NCBI RefSeq assembly: GCF_949987535.1
Contig: NC_080078.1
Location: 31,268,942 to 31,332,941, forward strand
Direction of reading: 5' to 3'
DNA: 64,000 nucleotides
Origin: Balaenoptera acutorostrata
Lineage: Eukaryota; Chordata; Mammalia; Artiodactyla; Balaenopteridae
Positions within the stretch are counted from its first letter, which is position 1. Each line of letters begins with the position of its first letter. The notes below the pieces were generated by a model. That model saw only the letters and a program-made list of their open reading frames with translations, had not been told where the DNA came from and ran no database searches. Positions 54,581 through 64,000 of this stretch are shown piece by piece. A program made the position numbers and the translations under genes.

Positions 54581-54634
54581 AAAGAGCTTAACCTCAAAAT
54601 AAAGAATAGTCCTTCCCAAAAGGAAGTTGGTAGC

Positions 54635-54735
54635 CTTACACTAGCATCCAACCATTCATTGACCCACCTACATACCTATCCATCAGCTATCTACCCATCC
54701 ATCCATCTATCTATAGCTATAGACATAGATAATTA
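54635..54735 (+). repeat. (CATC)n/(TATC)n low complexity
   Basis: Interrupted 'atccatcc' and 'tatctatctat' units. Confidence 0.75.
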
Positions 54736-55140
54736 GATTATTTTCTACCTTAATCATGAACTTCCTGAAAACCAACATTAATAAACTGTAATAAACAAAT
54801 ATTAGTCAATAGACCAGCCTCCTTGCAACCCTAACAGTATGTTTTTACCTGAACAATAGGTTCTGGGTGGAAGGGTTTCTCTTGGGTTTAGTTTCTGCTG
54901 TAAGTGTAAATTTTCTTAGTACTCCCAACAAGGAATTCAGAGTTCTCTGCTATTCCAATGATACTTTCAGAAACCCTAATGAAATAGTTTTGAGTGGAAG
55001 AAAGCTCTTCAGGAGGCAGCAAGGTACCAAGCAATGCCAATGTTTCATCTCGTTGCGTGATCTTTGGGTCAGGCATTCAACCTCATGCCTCAGTCTCCTC
55101 ACTGGTTAAAAAGGGACCAATGATGTAATCCCTCATCTAC
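54736..55140. other. Unassigned sequence with weak MIR end
   Basis: No gene recognised. 55030-55130 has a MIR-like core ('cctcatgcctcagtctcctcactgg'). Confidence 0.4.
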
Positions 55141-55144
55141 CTGG

Positions 55145-55670
55145 AAAGACAGCCAGCCCCCAAGATGGCCCCAGAGATTCTCATCTCCTGGTGGTCATAC
55201 TTGTGTAGCCCCCTCCTACATTGGATAGGTTGAGCGGTGACCAAAAGGATATTACAGAAATGTGTGACTTCTAGTGTTAGGGCATGAAGGACATTGCCGC
55301 TTCTGCCTTGCTCTCTCTTGGATCACTTGCTCTGGGGAAAGTCAGACATCATGTTATTAGGATCCCCAAGCAGCCATAATGGGAAGGTTTATGTAAAGAG
55401 GAACTGTGCCCTCCTGCCACCAGGTGGCACCAACTTGCCAGCCATGTGAGGGTACCATCTTGGAAGTGGACCCTACCACCCCAGTCATGCCTTCAGATGA
55501 CTGCAGCCCAGCTGACATCTTGACTGCAGCCTCCTAAGAGACCCTAAACCAGAACCACTATGCTGAGTCGCTCCCAAATTCCTGACTCTCAGAAACTGTG
55601 AGATAATAAAGGTTTACTGATATTTTAAGATGCTAACTTGGGGCGTAATTTTTTTATGTTTTCATAGAAC
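55145..55670 (+). mobile_element. Old MaLR/ERVL-type LTR-like repeat
   Basis: 'caagatggccccagagattctcatctcctgg', 'aaaaggatattacagaaatgtgtgac', 'gacatcttgactgcagcctcctaagagaccctaaaccagaacc' and 'ctgactctcagaaactgtgagataataaagg' follow a common ancient LTR-like repeat. It carries a polyadenylation-type AATAAA near its end and a CTCF-like site at 55414-55432. Confidence 0.6.
55414..55432 (+). promoter_or_regulatory. Candidate CTCF site
   Basis: CTGCCACCAGGTGGCACCA keeps the CTCF core CCACCAGGTGGCA, one of the closest forms of the published consensus that I can find in the window. It lies inside an old LTR-like repeat. Occupancy is unknown. Confidence 0.45.
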
Positions 55671-55714
55671 TAATGTAGTCCTCCATCAATAATCAATGAA
55701 AGCACAATTCCTAG

Positions 55715-56165
55715 CCTGATGCAGACGCCTCACCCTGACTCACAACCCCTGCCTTGTCCTCTGGCCTCATCTCCCAGCCCTCCCCATATGTACCCCCCTG
55801 GTCCTGACCCACCAGACCAGCTCAAGTTTTCTGAAAGCAGAAAGCATTCTCACCTCTGCACCTTCTCAGTGCTCTTCCCCCATCCCTCTGCAATGCCCTC
55901 CCCAAGTGTCCCTAGCAAGGGCCCACTCTCTCACAATCCAGCTCAAATGACACCTCCCGCCTTCCCTAGGAGAAAAGTGCATCTCTGTGTTTCCATAGCA
56001 CCCTGTAAACACCTTTATCCATCCCTGTCCTGATCACTGAATACTGTGATTAATTACATACTGCTGATTCCTGCACATGACAAGAACCACATCTTATCCA
56101 TCTTGGTATCACTCCCATGCCTGTTACATAGTAGGTTCTCAGAAAATGTCCATCCATTTAGCCTC
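55715..56165 (+). repeat. L2 LINE 3' part (sense)
   Basis: 'tctcagtgctcttcccccatccctctgcaatgccc', 'ccagctcaaatgacacctcc', 'gaatactgtgattaattac' and 'tcccatgcctgttacatagtaggttctcag' follow sense L2 to its 3' end. Confidence 0.75.
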
Positions 56166-56184
56166 CATAGGCTAAAAATATTCA

Positions 56185-56370
56185 GTTACCACTCGCTGAG
56201 CTCCTATTGGATGCCAGCATAGTATCTCCAACCTACCCACACTTTGAGGCAAGAATTTTACAGATAAGGAAACAGCCTCAGAGAGGCTAACACTTTGCCC
56301 AAGAACTCCCAGCTGCCTAGTGATACATCCAGAATTGAAACGTAGGGAACAAAATGAATTGTCTCCAAGC
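56185..56370 (+). repeat. MIR SINE
   Basis: 'gctgagctcctattggatgccagc', 'ttttacagataaggaaacagcctcagagaggctaacactttgcccaagaactcccagct' is a good MIR. Confidence 0.83.
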
Positions 56371-57100
56371 ACTTTCAGCTTTCAGAGTTTTCTCTGATTT
56401 ATCTCTCACCACAACCCTAAAGGTAGCTGGCAATCAAATGAGAGAAACGTATGCCCAGAACATTTGCAACGATAAATCCTGTGCCAGTGCAAGGGGTGAT
56501 AATTGCCCTTGACAGCCTCAGCCTTCTTGCTACAGACCCAGAGGCTGAGATCCAAATTCCTCGGGCCCTTTTGTTTCCAAATATCTTCAAGCCCCGCTCC
56601 CAGTCTCTACGCTGCAGTGACCCCTTCTAAAGGGGCTGTGACATTTCAGTGGCCACCCCTCGGATGAGTTGCCTGCCCCGTGACGCCTGCAGACAGGCAA
56701 AGGGAGCCAGAGGGAGGTGTCCCGCAGGGTGAGTATTGTTTGTGTAACACTCTAATTGATTGTCCTGCCACTGCCACTTCATTTGGTATTCACTGTGATC
56801 GCATCCATCCTAATGAATTTATCTGGTAATAACGTGGATATCGTATGCACTGATGCCCCGCACTGCCCCAGCATTTCTGCCGGCAGAGATCGGTGACGCG
56901 CTTGCCCAGGAATTGTGCCAGCTTGAAAAGGTTCGGGGGTTTTCTTCCACCTTTTTCAAATGACTCAGGTGTTTTCACTGAGCAGTTGTGTCTTTTGCCT
57001 CTCTGACCCAGAACCATTTTTATTTTCATCCTTGAACAAGTCCCCAGTGCCTACCTGTTGGTCCACAAAGAATGTACCATCGGTGCCTTCCTCTAAAACA
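56371..57100. other. Unassigned single-copy sequence
   Basis: No repeat recognised. The part 56720-56970 has balanced composition, TAAT words ('ctctaattgattg', 'cctaatgaatttatc') and several CpGs. It is a candidate conserved element only. Confidence 0.4.
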
Positions 57101-57104
57101 ATGC

Positions 57105-57665
57105 CATCTGATAGAACTTTCTGCAGCGCAAGTTCTGGAAATGTTCTGTATCTATGCTTCGCAAAACCGTAGTCACCAGCAACATAAGTTTATTGAGCAC
57201 TTAAAATATGTCCCCTGTAATGGACCTAGAGATTATCGTACTAAACAGACTTGTGGGTGCCAAGACAGGGGTGGGGGTGAGGGACGGAGTGGGAGATTGG
57301 GATTAGCAGATGAAAACCATTATACATAAGATGGATAAACAACAAGGTCCTACTGTATAGCACAGGGAGCTATATACAATACCCTGTGATAAACCATAAT
57401 GGAAAAGAATATGAAAGAGAATGCATATATATGTATAATTGAATCACTTTGCTGTACAGTAGAAATTAACACAACATTGTAAATCAACTATACTTCAATA
57501 AAATAAATTTTAAAAAAATAAAATTAAATTAAAATATGAAAAGAAAAAATATGGCTCCTGTGACTGAGGGACTAACTTTTAAAATGTATTTCATTTTAAT
57601 TAATTTTAATTTAAATAGCTACACATGGCCAGTAGCTACCACCTTGGACATTGCAGTTCTAACAG
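57105..57665 (+). mobile_element. hAT-like non-autonomous DNA transposon split by L1
   Basis: The left part (57105-57202: 'ctgatagaactttctgcag', 'ctggaaatgttctgtatctatgc', 'agtttattgagcac') and the right part (57554-57665: 'ctcctgtgactgagggac', 'ttaattaattttaatttaaatagctacacatggcc', 'cttggacattgcagttct') join as one well-known mammalian DNA repeat with inverted ends. I cannot give the exact MER number. Confidence 0.65.
57203..57553 (+). mobile_element. L1 3' end with 8-bp target duplication and internal deletion
   Basis: The L1 (57211-57545) starts in the ORF2 end ('aatggacctagagattatcg') but jumps directly into the 3' UTR ('gggtgccaagacaggggtgg', 'cagatgaaaaccattatac'), so ORF2 end sequence is missing between. 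AAAATATG at 57203-57210 recurs at 57546-57553, where the host element resumes. A second AAAATATG at 57531-57538 makes the exact end uncertain. Confidence 0.75.
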
Positions 57666-57669
57666 GAGA

Positions 57670-57870
57670 CTAGATCAGGGCTCATCTCATTCTCACAACT
57701 CTCAGAGTAGGTGGGGGTGGTGTTTGTATTCCCATTTCACAGACTAAGCAACTGAGGCCTGGAGAAGTTAAGGACTTTGCCCAGGGCCACATAGTATGTG
57801 GAAGCACTCTGGTCATTCATTCAGCAGGACCCTGACCAGGGGTTATTTTAGGGCCTACGTTTACTGAAAT
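57670..57870 (+). repeat. MIR SINE
   Basis: 'tctcattctcacaactctcagagtaggtggggg', 'tatcccatttcacag'-like 'attcccatttcacagactaagcaactgaggcctggagaagttaaggactttgcccagggccac' is a clear MIR 3' half. Confidence 0.85.
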
Positions 57871-58415
57871 GCGTACCTCAGCGTCCTTGTTTGCAAAGGT
57901 CAGAGATCCTAGAAGGCAAAAATATTGATCACTTTCCCCTTTTCATCAACAAAACCAATGATGAAGTGACTGGGAAGAAGGTCCTTAACTTTAGATGAAA
58001 AGGAAAGTCACATCTCAGGATGCCTGCCTTGTCAACTCACGGTCTCTAAATGTCTTTCTAATAAAGGGGACCATAAACACTTTTTTGTACCAAGAAGGCT
58101 CTGCCAGCTAAGGAAGAGAGAATTCATTGTCAGTGGCAGCTCTGTCGGGCAGGGTAATTAGACCAGTCTTAGAGCCCTACCACATTCTGCCTTGGCAGCC
58201 ATTGGCCTGGGGTTCTAGAAACCTGAAGATCTCCTTGGCAAGTCTGAGCCCCACCCCCAGCCCCAGACTGTGACTGTCCGCTGAGGAAAGGAAAAGAGAC
58301 CTTGGTCACAAGCTCTGAAGGATTCTGAGCCCAACCTCAGCTGCTCTGAATAGTGACCCTCGATCCAAGGCACCATTATCCCCACTTGGAACTCATTTTT
58401 GTGAAACTCAACTCT
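57871..58415. other. Unassigned non-coding sequence
   Basis: No gene or repeat recognised. Confidence 0.4.
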
Positions 58416-58675
58416 GGTCACATCACGCCTGCACTTAAAATTCTTCTATAGCCCCTTTTCCCCACCTCACTGTTTGAGTTGGAACGTCTTACCTAACCTT
58501 CTCCTGGCCCTGGGACTGGGATTTACACCGTCAGCTCCCCTGATTCTCAGGCCTTTGGACTCAGGCTGAATGACATCACCAGCTTCCCTGGGTCCCCAGC
58601 CTGCAAACAGCAGACCATGGGATGTGTCAGCCCCCATAACTGTGTGGGCCAATCCCTCAAAAACAATCTCCTTTA
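58415..58675 (+). repeat. L2-like block followed by an unassigned old repeat
   Basis: 58415-58500 ('ctggtcacatcacgcctgcac') resembles sense L2. 58500-58675 ('ctcctggccctgggactggg', 'gggtccccagcctgcaaacagcagaccatggg', 'gtgtgggccaatccctc') and 59000-59045 ('ctctagagaaccctgactaatac') are the two sides of a common interspersed repeat that usually contains a variable TA-rich run. Confidence 0.5.
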
Positions 58676-58677
58676 TT

Positions 58678-58999
58678 GATTTATATGTAATATATATTAA
58701 TATATGATATTCTTATATAAATTATATAGGTATATGTAAGTTATATAGTTGTTATATTTAACATTATATGTTTATATAATTATATATTTAATTTATATAT
58801 TATAACTATAATGTATAACAAATATATAATACATAAAGTATATATTATATATACATATATACCTATATATAAAGCATGTAAAATATAAGTATATAATAAT
58901 AGTATATTATAATATCAGATATGTCACGTAATATATTACTAAAATTTGTATTTAAATTAAATACATAAATTTTAAAATATTAAAATATGTATATATATA
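58678..58999. repeat. Extreme AT-rich tract, about 320 bp
   Basis: TATA, ATAT and TTATAA words fill it; only scattered G and C occur. It sits where the surrounding repeat normally has a short (TA)n run, so it is an expanded and diverged microsatellite. Confidence 0.9.
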
Positions 59000-59199
59000 T
59001 CCTGCTGGTTGGTTCTTTTGCTCTAGAGAACCCTGACTAATACATTAGTTATCCTTCAAAATCCAAATTCCAGACCACCTCCTCTCCTGTTCTGCCCCCA
59101 CTTTTCCTACTGCCCAGAGAGTTATTTCTCCACCCACCTATCCTTTTTCCTTTGAATCCACCTTTTTTCTTTGATTCCCCTAAATGCACCATCAGCCCT

Positions 59200-59362
59200 C
59201 CTTGTACGTGGTTCCTCTGTATTCGCGTTTCCACACCCGCGGATTCAACCCAACCAACCAAGAATAGTGTAGCACGGTAGTATCTACTAGAATTGAAAAT
59301 CATCCGTGTATAAGTGGACCCAGGCAGTTCAAACCCATGCTGTTCAAAGGTCCACTGTAGTT
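59200..59362 (+). mobile_element. Tigger-type MITE fragment
   Basis: 'catcagccctccttgtacg', 'tccacacccgcggattcaac' at the left and 'cgtgtataagtggacccaggc', 'caaacccatgctgttcaaaggtcc' at the right are the two ends of a short TcMar-Tigger-type element. Confidence 0.7.
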
Positions 59363-60700
59363 GTTTAAGCAGATGGTGGAGTCCAGAGCCCTTGCATTCA
59401 AACGCTGGTTCTATTCCTTCCTCCCCATGTGATCTTTTTTTTTTTAAATTTAATTTTATTTATTTATTTTTTATACATCAGGTTCTTATTAGTTTTCTAT
59501 TCTATACATATTAGTGTATACATGTCAATCCCAATCTCCCAATTCATCCCACCACCACCCCTACCCTGCTTTCCCTCCTTGGTGTCCACATGTTTGTTCT
59601 CTACATCTGTGTCTCTATTTCTGCCTTGCAGACCAGTTCATCTGCACCATTTTTCTAGATTCCACATATATGTGTTAATAGATGATATTTGTTTTTCTCT
59701 TTCTGACTTACTTCACTCTGTATGACAGTCTCTAGATCCATCCACATCTCTACAAATGACCCAATTTCATTCCTTTTTAAGGCTGAGTAATATTCCATTG
59801 TATATATATACCACATCTTCTTTATCCATTTGTCTGTTGATGGGCATTTAGGTTGCTTCCATGACCTGACTATTGTAAATAGTGCTGCAGTGAACATTGG
59901 GGTGCATGTGTCTTTTTGCATTATGGTTTTCTCTGGGTATATGCCCAGTAGTGGGATTGCTGGGTCATATAGTAATTCTATTTTTAGTTTTTTAAGGAAC
60001 CTGCATACTGTTCTGCATAGTGGCTGTATCACTTTACATTCCCACCAACAGTGCAAGAGGGTTCCCTTTTCTCCACACCCTCTCCAGCATTTGTTGTTTG
60101 TAGATTTTCTCATGATGCCCATTCTAACTGGTGTGAGGTGATACCTCATTGTAGTTTTGATTTGCATTTCTCTAATAATTAGTGATGTTGAGCAGCTTTT
60201 CATGTGCCTCTTGGCCATCTGTATGTCTTCTTTGGAAAGATGTCTATTTAGGTCTTCTGTCCATTTTTTGATTGGGTTATTTGTTTTTTTAATATTGAGC
60301 TACATGAGCTGTTTATATATTTTAGAGATTAATCCTTTGTCCGTTGATTCGTTTGCAAATATTTTCTCCCATTCTGAGGGTTGTCTTTTCGTCTCGTTTA
60401 TGGTTTCCTTTGCTGTGCACAAGCTTTTACGTTTCATTAAGTCCCATTTGTTTATTTTTGTTTTTATTTCCATTACTCTAGGAGGTGGGTCCCCATGTGA
60501 TCTTAGATGTGTTTCTTTAAACTTTCTGAGCCTCATTTTCTCCAGTTATAAAATGTGAATAATACTGAAGATAAAATAAGCCTCTAGTGGTGGTTGTGAG
60601 GTTAAGATGAGAAAATATATGTGAACTGCCTAGTACGGTGTCTGACGCATGGCGTGGATCAGAAAAAGGTAATTGTGATGATCAAGAGGATGAAGATGAT
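59362..60700 (+). repeat. MIR SINE split by an L1
   Basis: 'ggagtccagagcccttgcattcaaacgctggttc' before the L1 and 'gatgtgtttctttaaactttctgagcctcattttctccagttataaaatgtgaataatac' after it form one MIR. Confidence 0.8.
59422..60504 (-). mobile_element. 5'-truncated L1 with 15-bp target duplication
   Basis: The insert (59437-60489) lies on the minus strand. It has a T tract at the left, about 218 bp of 3' UTR, then the C-terminal end of ORF2 with the stop just before 59655. The protein shows the usual C-terminal words [37 protein letters not shown] and [10 protein letters not shown]. The frame is open from 60489 to 59655 except for one TAG at 60302-60300. TCCCCATGTGATCTT flanks it at 59422-59436 and 60490-60504. 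The endonuclease and most of the reverse transcriptase are absent, so it cannot move. Confidence 0.95.
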
Positions 60701-61140
60701 GATGACATTTAAGGCAAAACCTCCAACATTCATACTTCCTAGGTTTGAACAAGCTGCACTTTCATACATTGTGCGTCACTATCCCTAAGTCAAATGTGTC
60801 CGCCGAACGTTCACTTTCACACATCATGGGACAAGTTACCTCTTTTCAGTACCTCTGCTTGCCAGCCAGCAGCTCCAGCACCATCACTGTCTTCGCTGAG
60901 ATGATTATTTAGCTCTTTCATTAAAATTTACTCTTATTAGTTTACAAAAAGTGATTGAAGACAGAAAACTAAAAGCAATATTAACACGGGATCATATCTC
61001 CACTGAGACTGAAATATTTAACTTCATCAGATTGAAGCCAGCTAATGGTGCCTTCAGTTGTGAAGGAAGAGGACGAAATTAAAGTATATATTGATGCTGG
61101 AAATATTGCTTCCGAGTGTGTCTAATGAATGAAACGCAAA
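60701..61140. other. Unassigned single-copy sequence
   Basis: No repeat or gene recognised apart from a (GAT)n-like run near 60678-60705. The block 60890-61130 is unique-looking. Confidence 0.4.
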
Positions 61141-61795
61141 ATCGGTATGCTAAGTGAAAGAAAAACAGACACAAAAGACCACACATTATATGGTTTCGTT
61201 ATATGAAATGTCCAGAAAACGAAAATCTATAAAGACAGAAAGTAGATTAGTGGTTGCTTCAGGCTGGGGGAAGGAATGGAGAGTGATGGCAAATGGGCAT
61301 GAGGTTTCTTTCCCGGATGATGGAAATTATTTAAAATAAGAGGGTGGGACTTCCCTGGTGGTGCAGTGGTTAAGAATCCACCTGCCAGTGCAGGGGACAC
61401 GGGTTCGAACCCTGGTCCAGGAAGATCCCACATACTGCAGAGCAACTAAGCCCGTGAGCCACAAATACTGAGCCTGCGCGTTAGAGCCCACTTGCTGCAA
61501 CTACTGAGCCCATGTGCTGCAACTTCTGAAGCCTGCGGGCCTAGAGCCCGTGCTCCACAACAAGAGAAGCCACCACAATGAGAAGTCCCCGCACCATGAC
61601 AAAGAGTAGCCCCCGCTAGCCGCAACTAGAGAAAGCCCATGCGCAGCAACAAAGACCCAAAGCAGCCAAAAATAATAATAATAAAATAAGAGTGTGGTGA
61701 TGGTTGCACAACTCTGTAAATGTCCTAATAGTCACTGAATGATACACTTAAAATGGGTACCTTCTATGGTATGTGAATAATACTTTGATAAAGAA
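61141..61795 (+). mobile_element. Old L1ME-type 3' end hosting a SINE
   Basis: The left part (61141-61332) reads 'atgctaagtgaaagaaaaacag', 'gacagaaagtagattagtggttgcttcaggctggggg'. The right part (61693-61795) reads 'tggtgatggttgcacaactctgtaaatg', 'tgatacacttaaaatggg' and an A-rich end. Together they make a typical old L1 3' UTR. Confidence 0.82.
61333..61692 (+). mobile_element. CHR-type SINE with 10-bp target duplication
   Basis: The SINE starts near 61346 ('gggacttccctggtggtgcag'), with 'gggttcgaaccctggtcc' in the B-box region, and ends in a (TAA)n tail. AAAATAAGAG occurs at 61333-61342 and 61683-61692, and the old L1 resumes after it. Its body resembles the copy at 44067 more than those at 20850 and 34297. 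Confidence 0.92.
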
Positions 61796-61974
61796 AAAAA
61801 GCAAGGGGACAAAAACAAAAAAAGTAGTAACTAAAAAATGTCATATTCATAAATTCTTTAAGGAGTGTCCTTATACAAACACACACATGTACATAATCTA
61901 ATACCATTATGTCTGCTACCTGGTTTCCACATTTGGCGTTGGCAAGTGTTGCGCAGGGAAGTATTTATGTTGTC

Positions 61975-62085
61975 TTGGGCTATAAATTTCTGGAGGGCAA
62001 GAATCTAGCTTTTTCAGTTCTGGACCCCTAGCCCATTGCCGGTACTCAGTAAATTTTGCTGAACTGAAGATAAATGAACTCCCTT
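61975..62085 (+). repeat. L2 3' end (sense)
   Basis: 'gggctataaatttctggagggcaagaatctagc', 'ctggacccctagcccattgccggtactcagtaaattttgctg' is a sense L2 3' end. Confidence 0.72.
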
Positions 62086-62430
62086 TCTGTCAAGAATTGC
62101 TGACAGAGAGGCTTCAGACAAACAGGACTGCCGGTTCAAAGTCCGTGGTCTGCCCCAGTGTAGCTCCCTCATCCCAGTTCAGGTGGTTTGATCTTTAATT
62201 CAAGCCCTAGGAGCAAATGCATTTGCAACAGCTTGGTTGGATCTGGCAGCTTTCTGGTTGTTTTATGTCCTGCCAAGCATAGTCACCAAATGGACGAGTC
62301 ACTTGCCTTCAGTGCTTCCATAAATGGTGGGTTTGCAAACAGCTTCCAGAGGCCACCATTTGGTGTCCGTGTGCTGCAGGAAGGGGGGCCCCTCCTAGGG
62401 CGCGAGAGTGGGCTCTTGTCTAACACTCGG
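62086..62430. other. Unassigned non-coding sequence
   Basis: No gene or repeat recognised. Confidence 0.4.
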
Positions 62431-62432
62431 AA

Positions 62433-62975
62433 ATGAATTGTCCGAGGAGACACACGTACTGACAAAGCAGAAGACTTTATTGGGATGGGGCGCCCGGGCA
62501 GAGAGCAGCAAGGGTAAGGGAACCCAGGAGAACTGCTCTGCCACGTGGCTCAAGGTCTCAGGTTTTACGGTGATGGGGTTAGTTTCTGGGTTGTCTCTGG
62601 CCAATCATCTTGCTCGGCCCATATTTGGTCTGACTCAGGGTGCTTCCTGGTGGACACAAGTGTGTGCATCTCTCAGCCGATGGTTTCCAACATGAGGGCT
62701 TCTGGGAGGTTGCGAGGACATATCATCTCCTCCCTCCTCCTTTTGGCCCCTCCTGAATTCTTCTGGGTTAGTTTTACAAGACAAACTATGGGCTGGCGTC
62801 TCCCCCCTCCTTTCAGCCCCTCCCAAATTCTCCCAGCTAGTTTTCGGTGGCAGCACCATGTTCATTATTGGGACCTCCTGTTGTGAGACAACTCAGGCAA
62901 GCGGTTATCGCCATGCCTGGCCAAGGCGGGCAGTTTCAGTCAATGGTTCCCTAACCATTCTCCATGGCTCCCCAA
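62433..62975 (-). mobile_element. Endogenous gammaretrovirus-like solo LTR (antisense)
   Basis: On the minus strand this looks like an LTR with a polyadenylation signal AATAAA (62482-62477) followed by 'gtcttctgctttgtcag'-type R/U5 sequence. The plus strand starts near 'tgaattgtccgaggagacac', then 'gactttattgggatggggcgcccgggcag', 'ctggccaatcatcttgctcgg' and direct variants of 'ccctcctttt-gcccctcc' (62735 and 62807). It resembles ERV1 LTRs of cetartiodactyls as I know them. No gag, pol or env follows on either side, so it is a solo LTR. The right boundary is approximate. Confidence 0.65.
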
Positions 62976-63845
62976 GCTTCTGTGGGCTTTGGGGAGCCTT
63001 TAAAGTGCCATGTTTGACTTTCAGGATCAACCACACCCCTCATCAGGCACCCCCATCCCAGACCTGCCCAATCCCAACAAGTCCATCTGTTGCCATGAGG
63101 GCCCCATTCAACGATGCCTGATTAGGAAGGGACTTGTCTTAATTCTCCACCCTGCGCACCATTGAATCACAACCAGACCACGCTCCACAGTAGCTCGTTT
63201 GCATGCTAACGGGGACTTCTGGGCCCAGTTCTGTGGGAATTGCTCTAACAGGGCCGGTGCATTCTCTTTAAAAGTCTGACATGGAGGAGAGACCAGTTGG
63301 TAGTGAGAACATGCAGGATTTACACAAAGGAGTTACAATGTTTAGCTCAACGTAAGGAAAAGTCCTCGAAACCAACAGATCTGTCCCAAAACTCAGGAAT
63401 GCAGAGCAAGGACCAGGACCCCAGGGACGTGTGTGGTTCCACCCTCCCCAGGCAGGGGACACGGGGACAAGTCAATTCCCATCCCTGAGCCGCCATCTCC
63501 TCTTCCTGATAATGGCCGTGATGTCACAGCCCAGAGATCGGTGCCCAGATGTTTCTTCATTCCTTTGTTCAAAGCGGGGCAGTGTCTTTAGCAACAAAGC
63601 ACTACTGCTCTCTGAGGACCAGCAGGGGATTAGAGCCCAGAGATTTATAAATGTCATGGCTCGCTCTGCCCGGCAGGAGAGAACCTGGGACTGAAACGTG
63701 GCCTCTACAGACGCAGCAGGATCTGTACCCACGTGTGTGCCAGCAAGGACTCCCAGGGGGAAAATATTTGAGTCAAACTCAGAGTCACTTCAGACAGAAA
63801 ATTTGGCAATTAAGAAGCTCATTTGAAATAAGTAGTGATAATAAA
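62976..63845. other. Unassigned non-coding sequence
   Basis: No gene or repeat recognised. Opposed short open frames overlap here without motifs. Confidence 0.4.
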
Positions 63846-64000
63846 AGCGAACATTGATTACACCACTCATACATGCCGGGTCTTGAGCACTTACTAAGCA
63901 TTATGTCGTTTACATCATCCATATTTATGGAGGGCCTGCTATGTGTCAGGTACCATCTGCAGAGGCAGCTATGAACAGCACAGACAAATAACCCTGCCTT
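63846..64000 (-). repeat. MIR trace then L2 3' end (antisense), cut by window end
   Basis: 63850-63910 has MIR-like words ('cttgagcacttactaagcattatg'). 63920-64000 ('tatttatggagggcctgctatgtgtcaggtaccatctgc', 'aataaccctgcctt') is an antisense L2 end that continues beyond the window. Confidence 0.65.

Noticed and set aside
59655..60218. 187-codon open frame as a host gene
   Set aside because: It is the C-terminal end of L1 ORF2 in a 5'-truncated insertion.
62433..62975. Full provirus
   Set aside because: No gag, pol or env sequence or second LTR could be seen on either side within the window.

Overview
This is mammalian nuclear DNA, almost certainly from a cetacean or a close cetartiodactyl. 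The strongest evidence is several full-length tRNA-derived SINEs of the CHR type, opening with 'cttccctggtggcgcagtgg', carrying a B-box-like 'ggttcgagccc' and ending in a (TAAA)n-type tail. A second line of evidence is many L1 3' ends with the cetartiodactyl-type tail ('ttgctgtacacctgaaactaacac'). Older mammal-wide repeats (MIR, L2, MLT1/MaLR LTRs, MER5A) fill the background.

I find no protein-coding gene, functional RNA gene or convincing promoter. The open reading frames are short and fall in repeats, microsatellites or anonymous sequence. The window reads as intergenic or deep intronic DNA.

Layout. 1-4.9 kb: unique sequence with MIR, L2 and old L1 pieces and an (AC)22 tract. 4.9-8.8 kb: a decayed antisense L1 with a young sense L1 tail inside it. 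8.8-14.5 kb: MIR/L2 fragments, a short antisense L1 and unique sequence. 14.5-16.4 kb: two MLT1 LTRs and an old antisense L1, itself hit by a 99-bp L1 tail. 16.4-21.5 kb: MIRs, a 56-unit CAY microsatellite, a CHR SINE and a 191-nt pure pyrimidine tract. 21.6-24.2 kb: long antisense L2 remains. 26.4-29 kb: a nest of four elements (old L1, MER5A, antisense L1, sense L1). 31.1-32.0 kb: a 145-bp inverted repeat. 32-38.5 kb: mariner, L1 and SINE insertions, a MIR cluster, and an MLT1 and an internal L1 fragment each inside a MIR. 39.2-40.25 kb: an older, longer inverted repeat. 43.7-45.7 kb: two adjacent SINEs, a MaLR LTR and a 691-bp Tigger-type transposon. 46.7-48.0 kb: a composite retro-insertion with one 14-bp target-site duplication. 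48-58 kb: mostly unique DNA with MIR, L2, LTR and hAT pieces. 58.7-60.5 kb: an extreme AT tract and a 5'-truncated antisense L1 with a 15-bp target duplication. 61-64 kb: a SINE inside an old L1 tail, then a retroviral-type solo LTR.

Most of the interest lies in insertion history. At ten young insertions, matched target duplications can be read directly and the host sequence resumes after the insert. Names of ancient repeat families come from pattern recognition without a library search, so subfamily labels are provisional.
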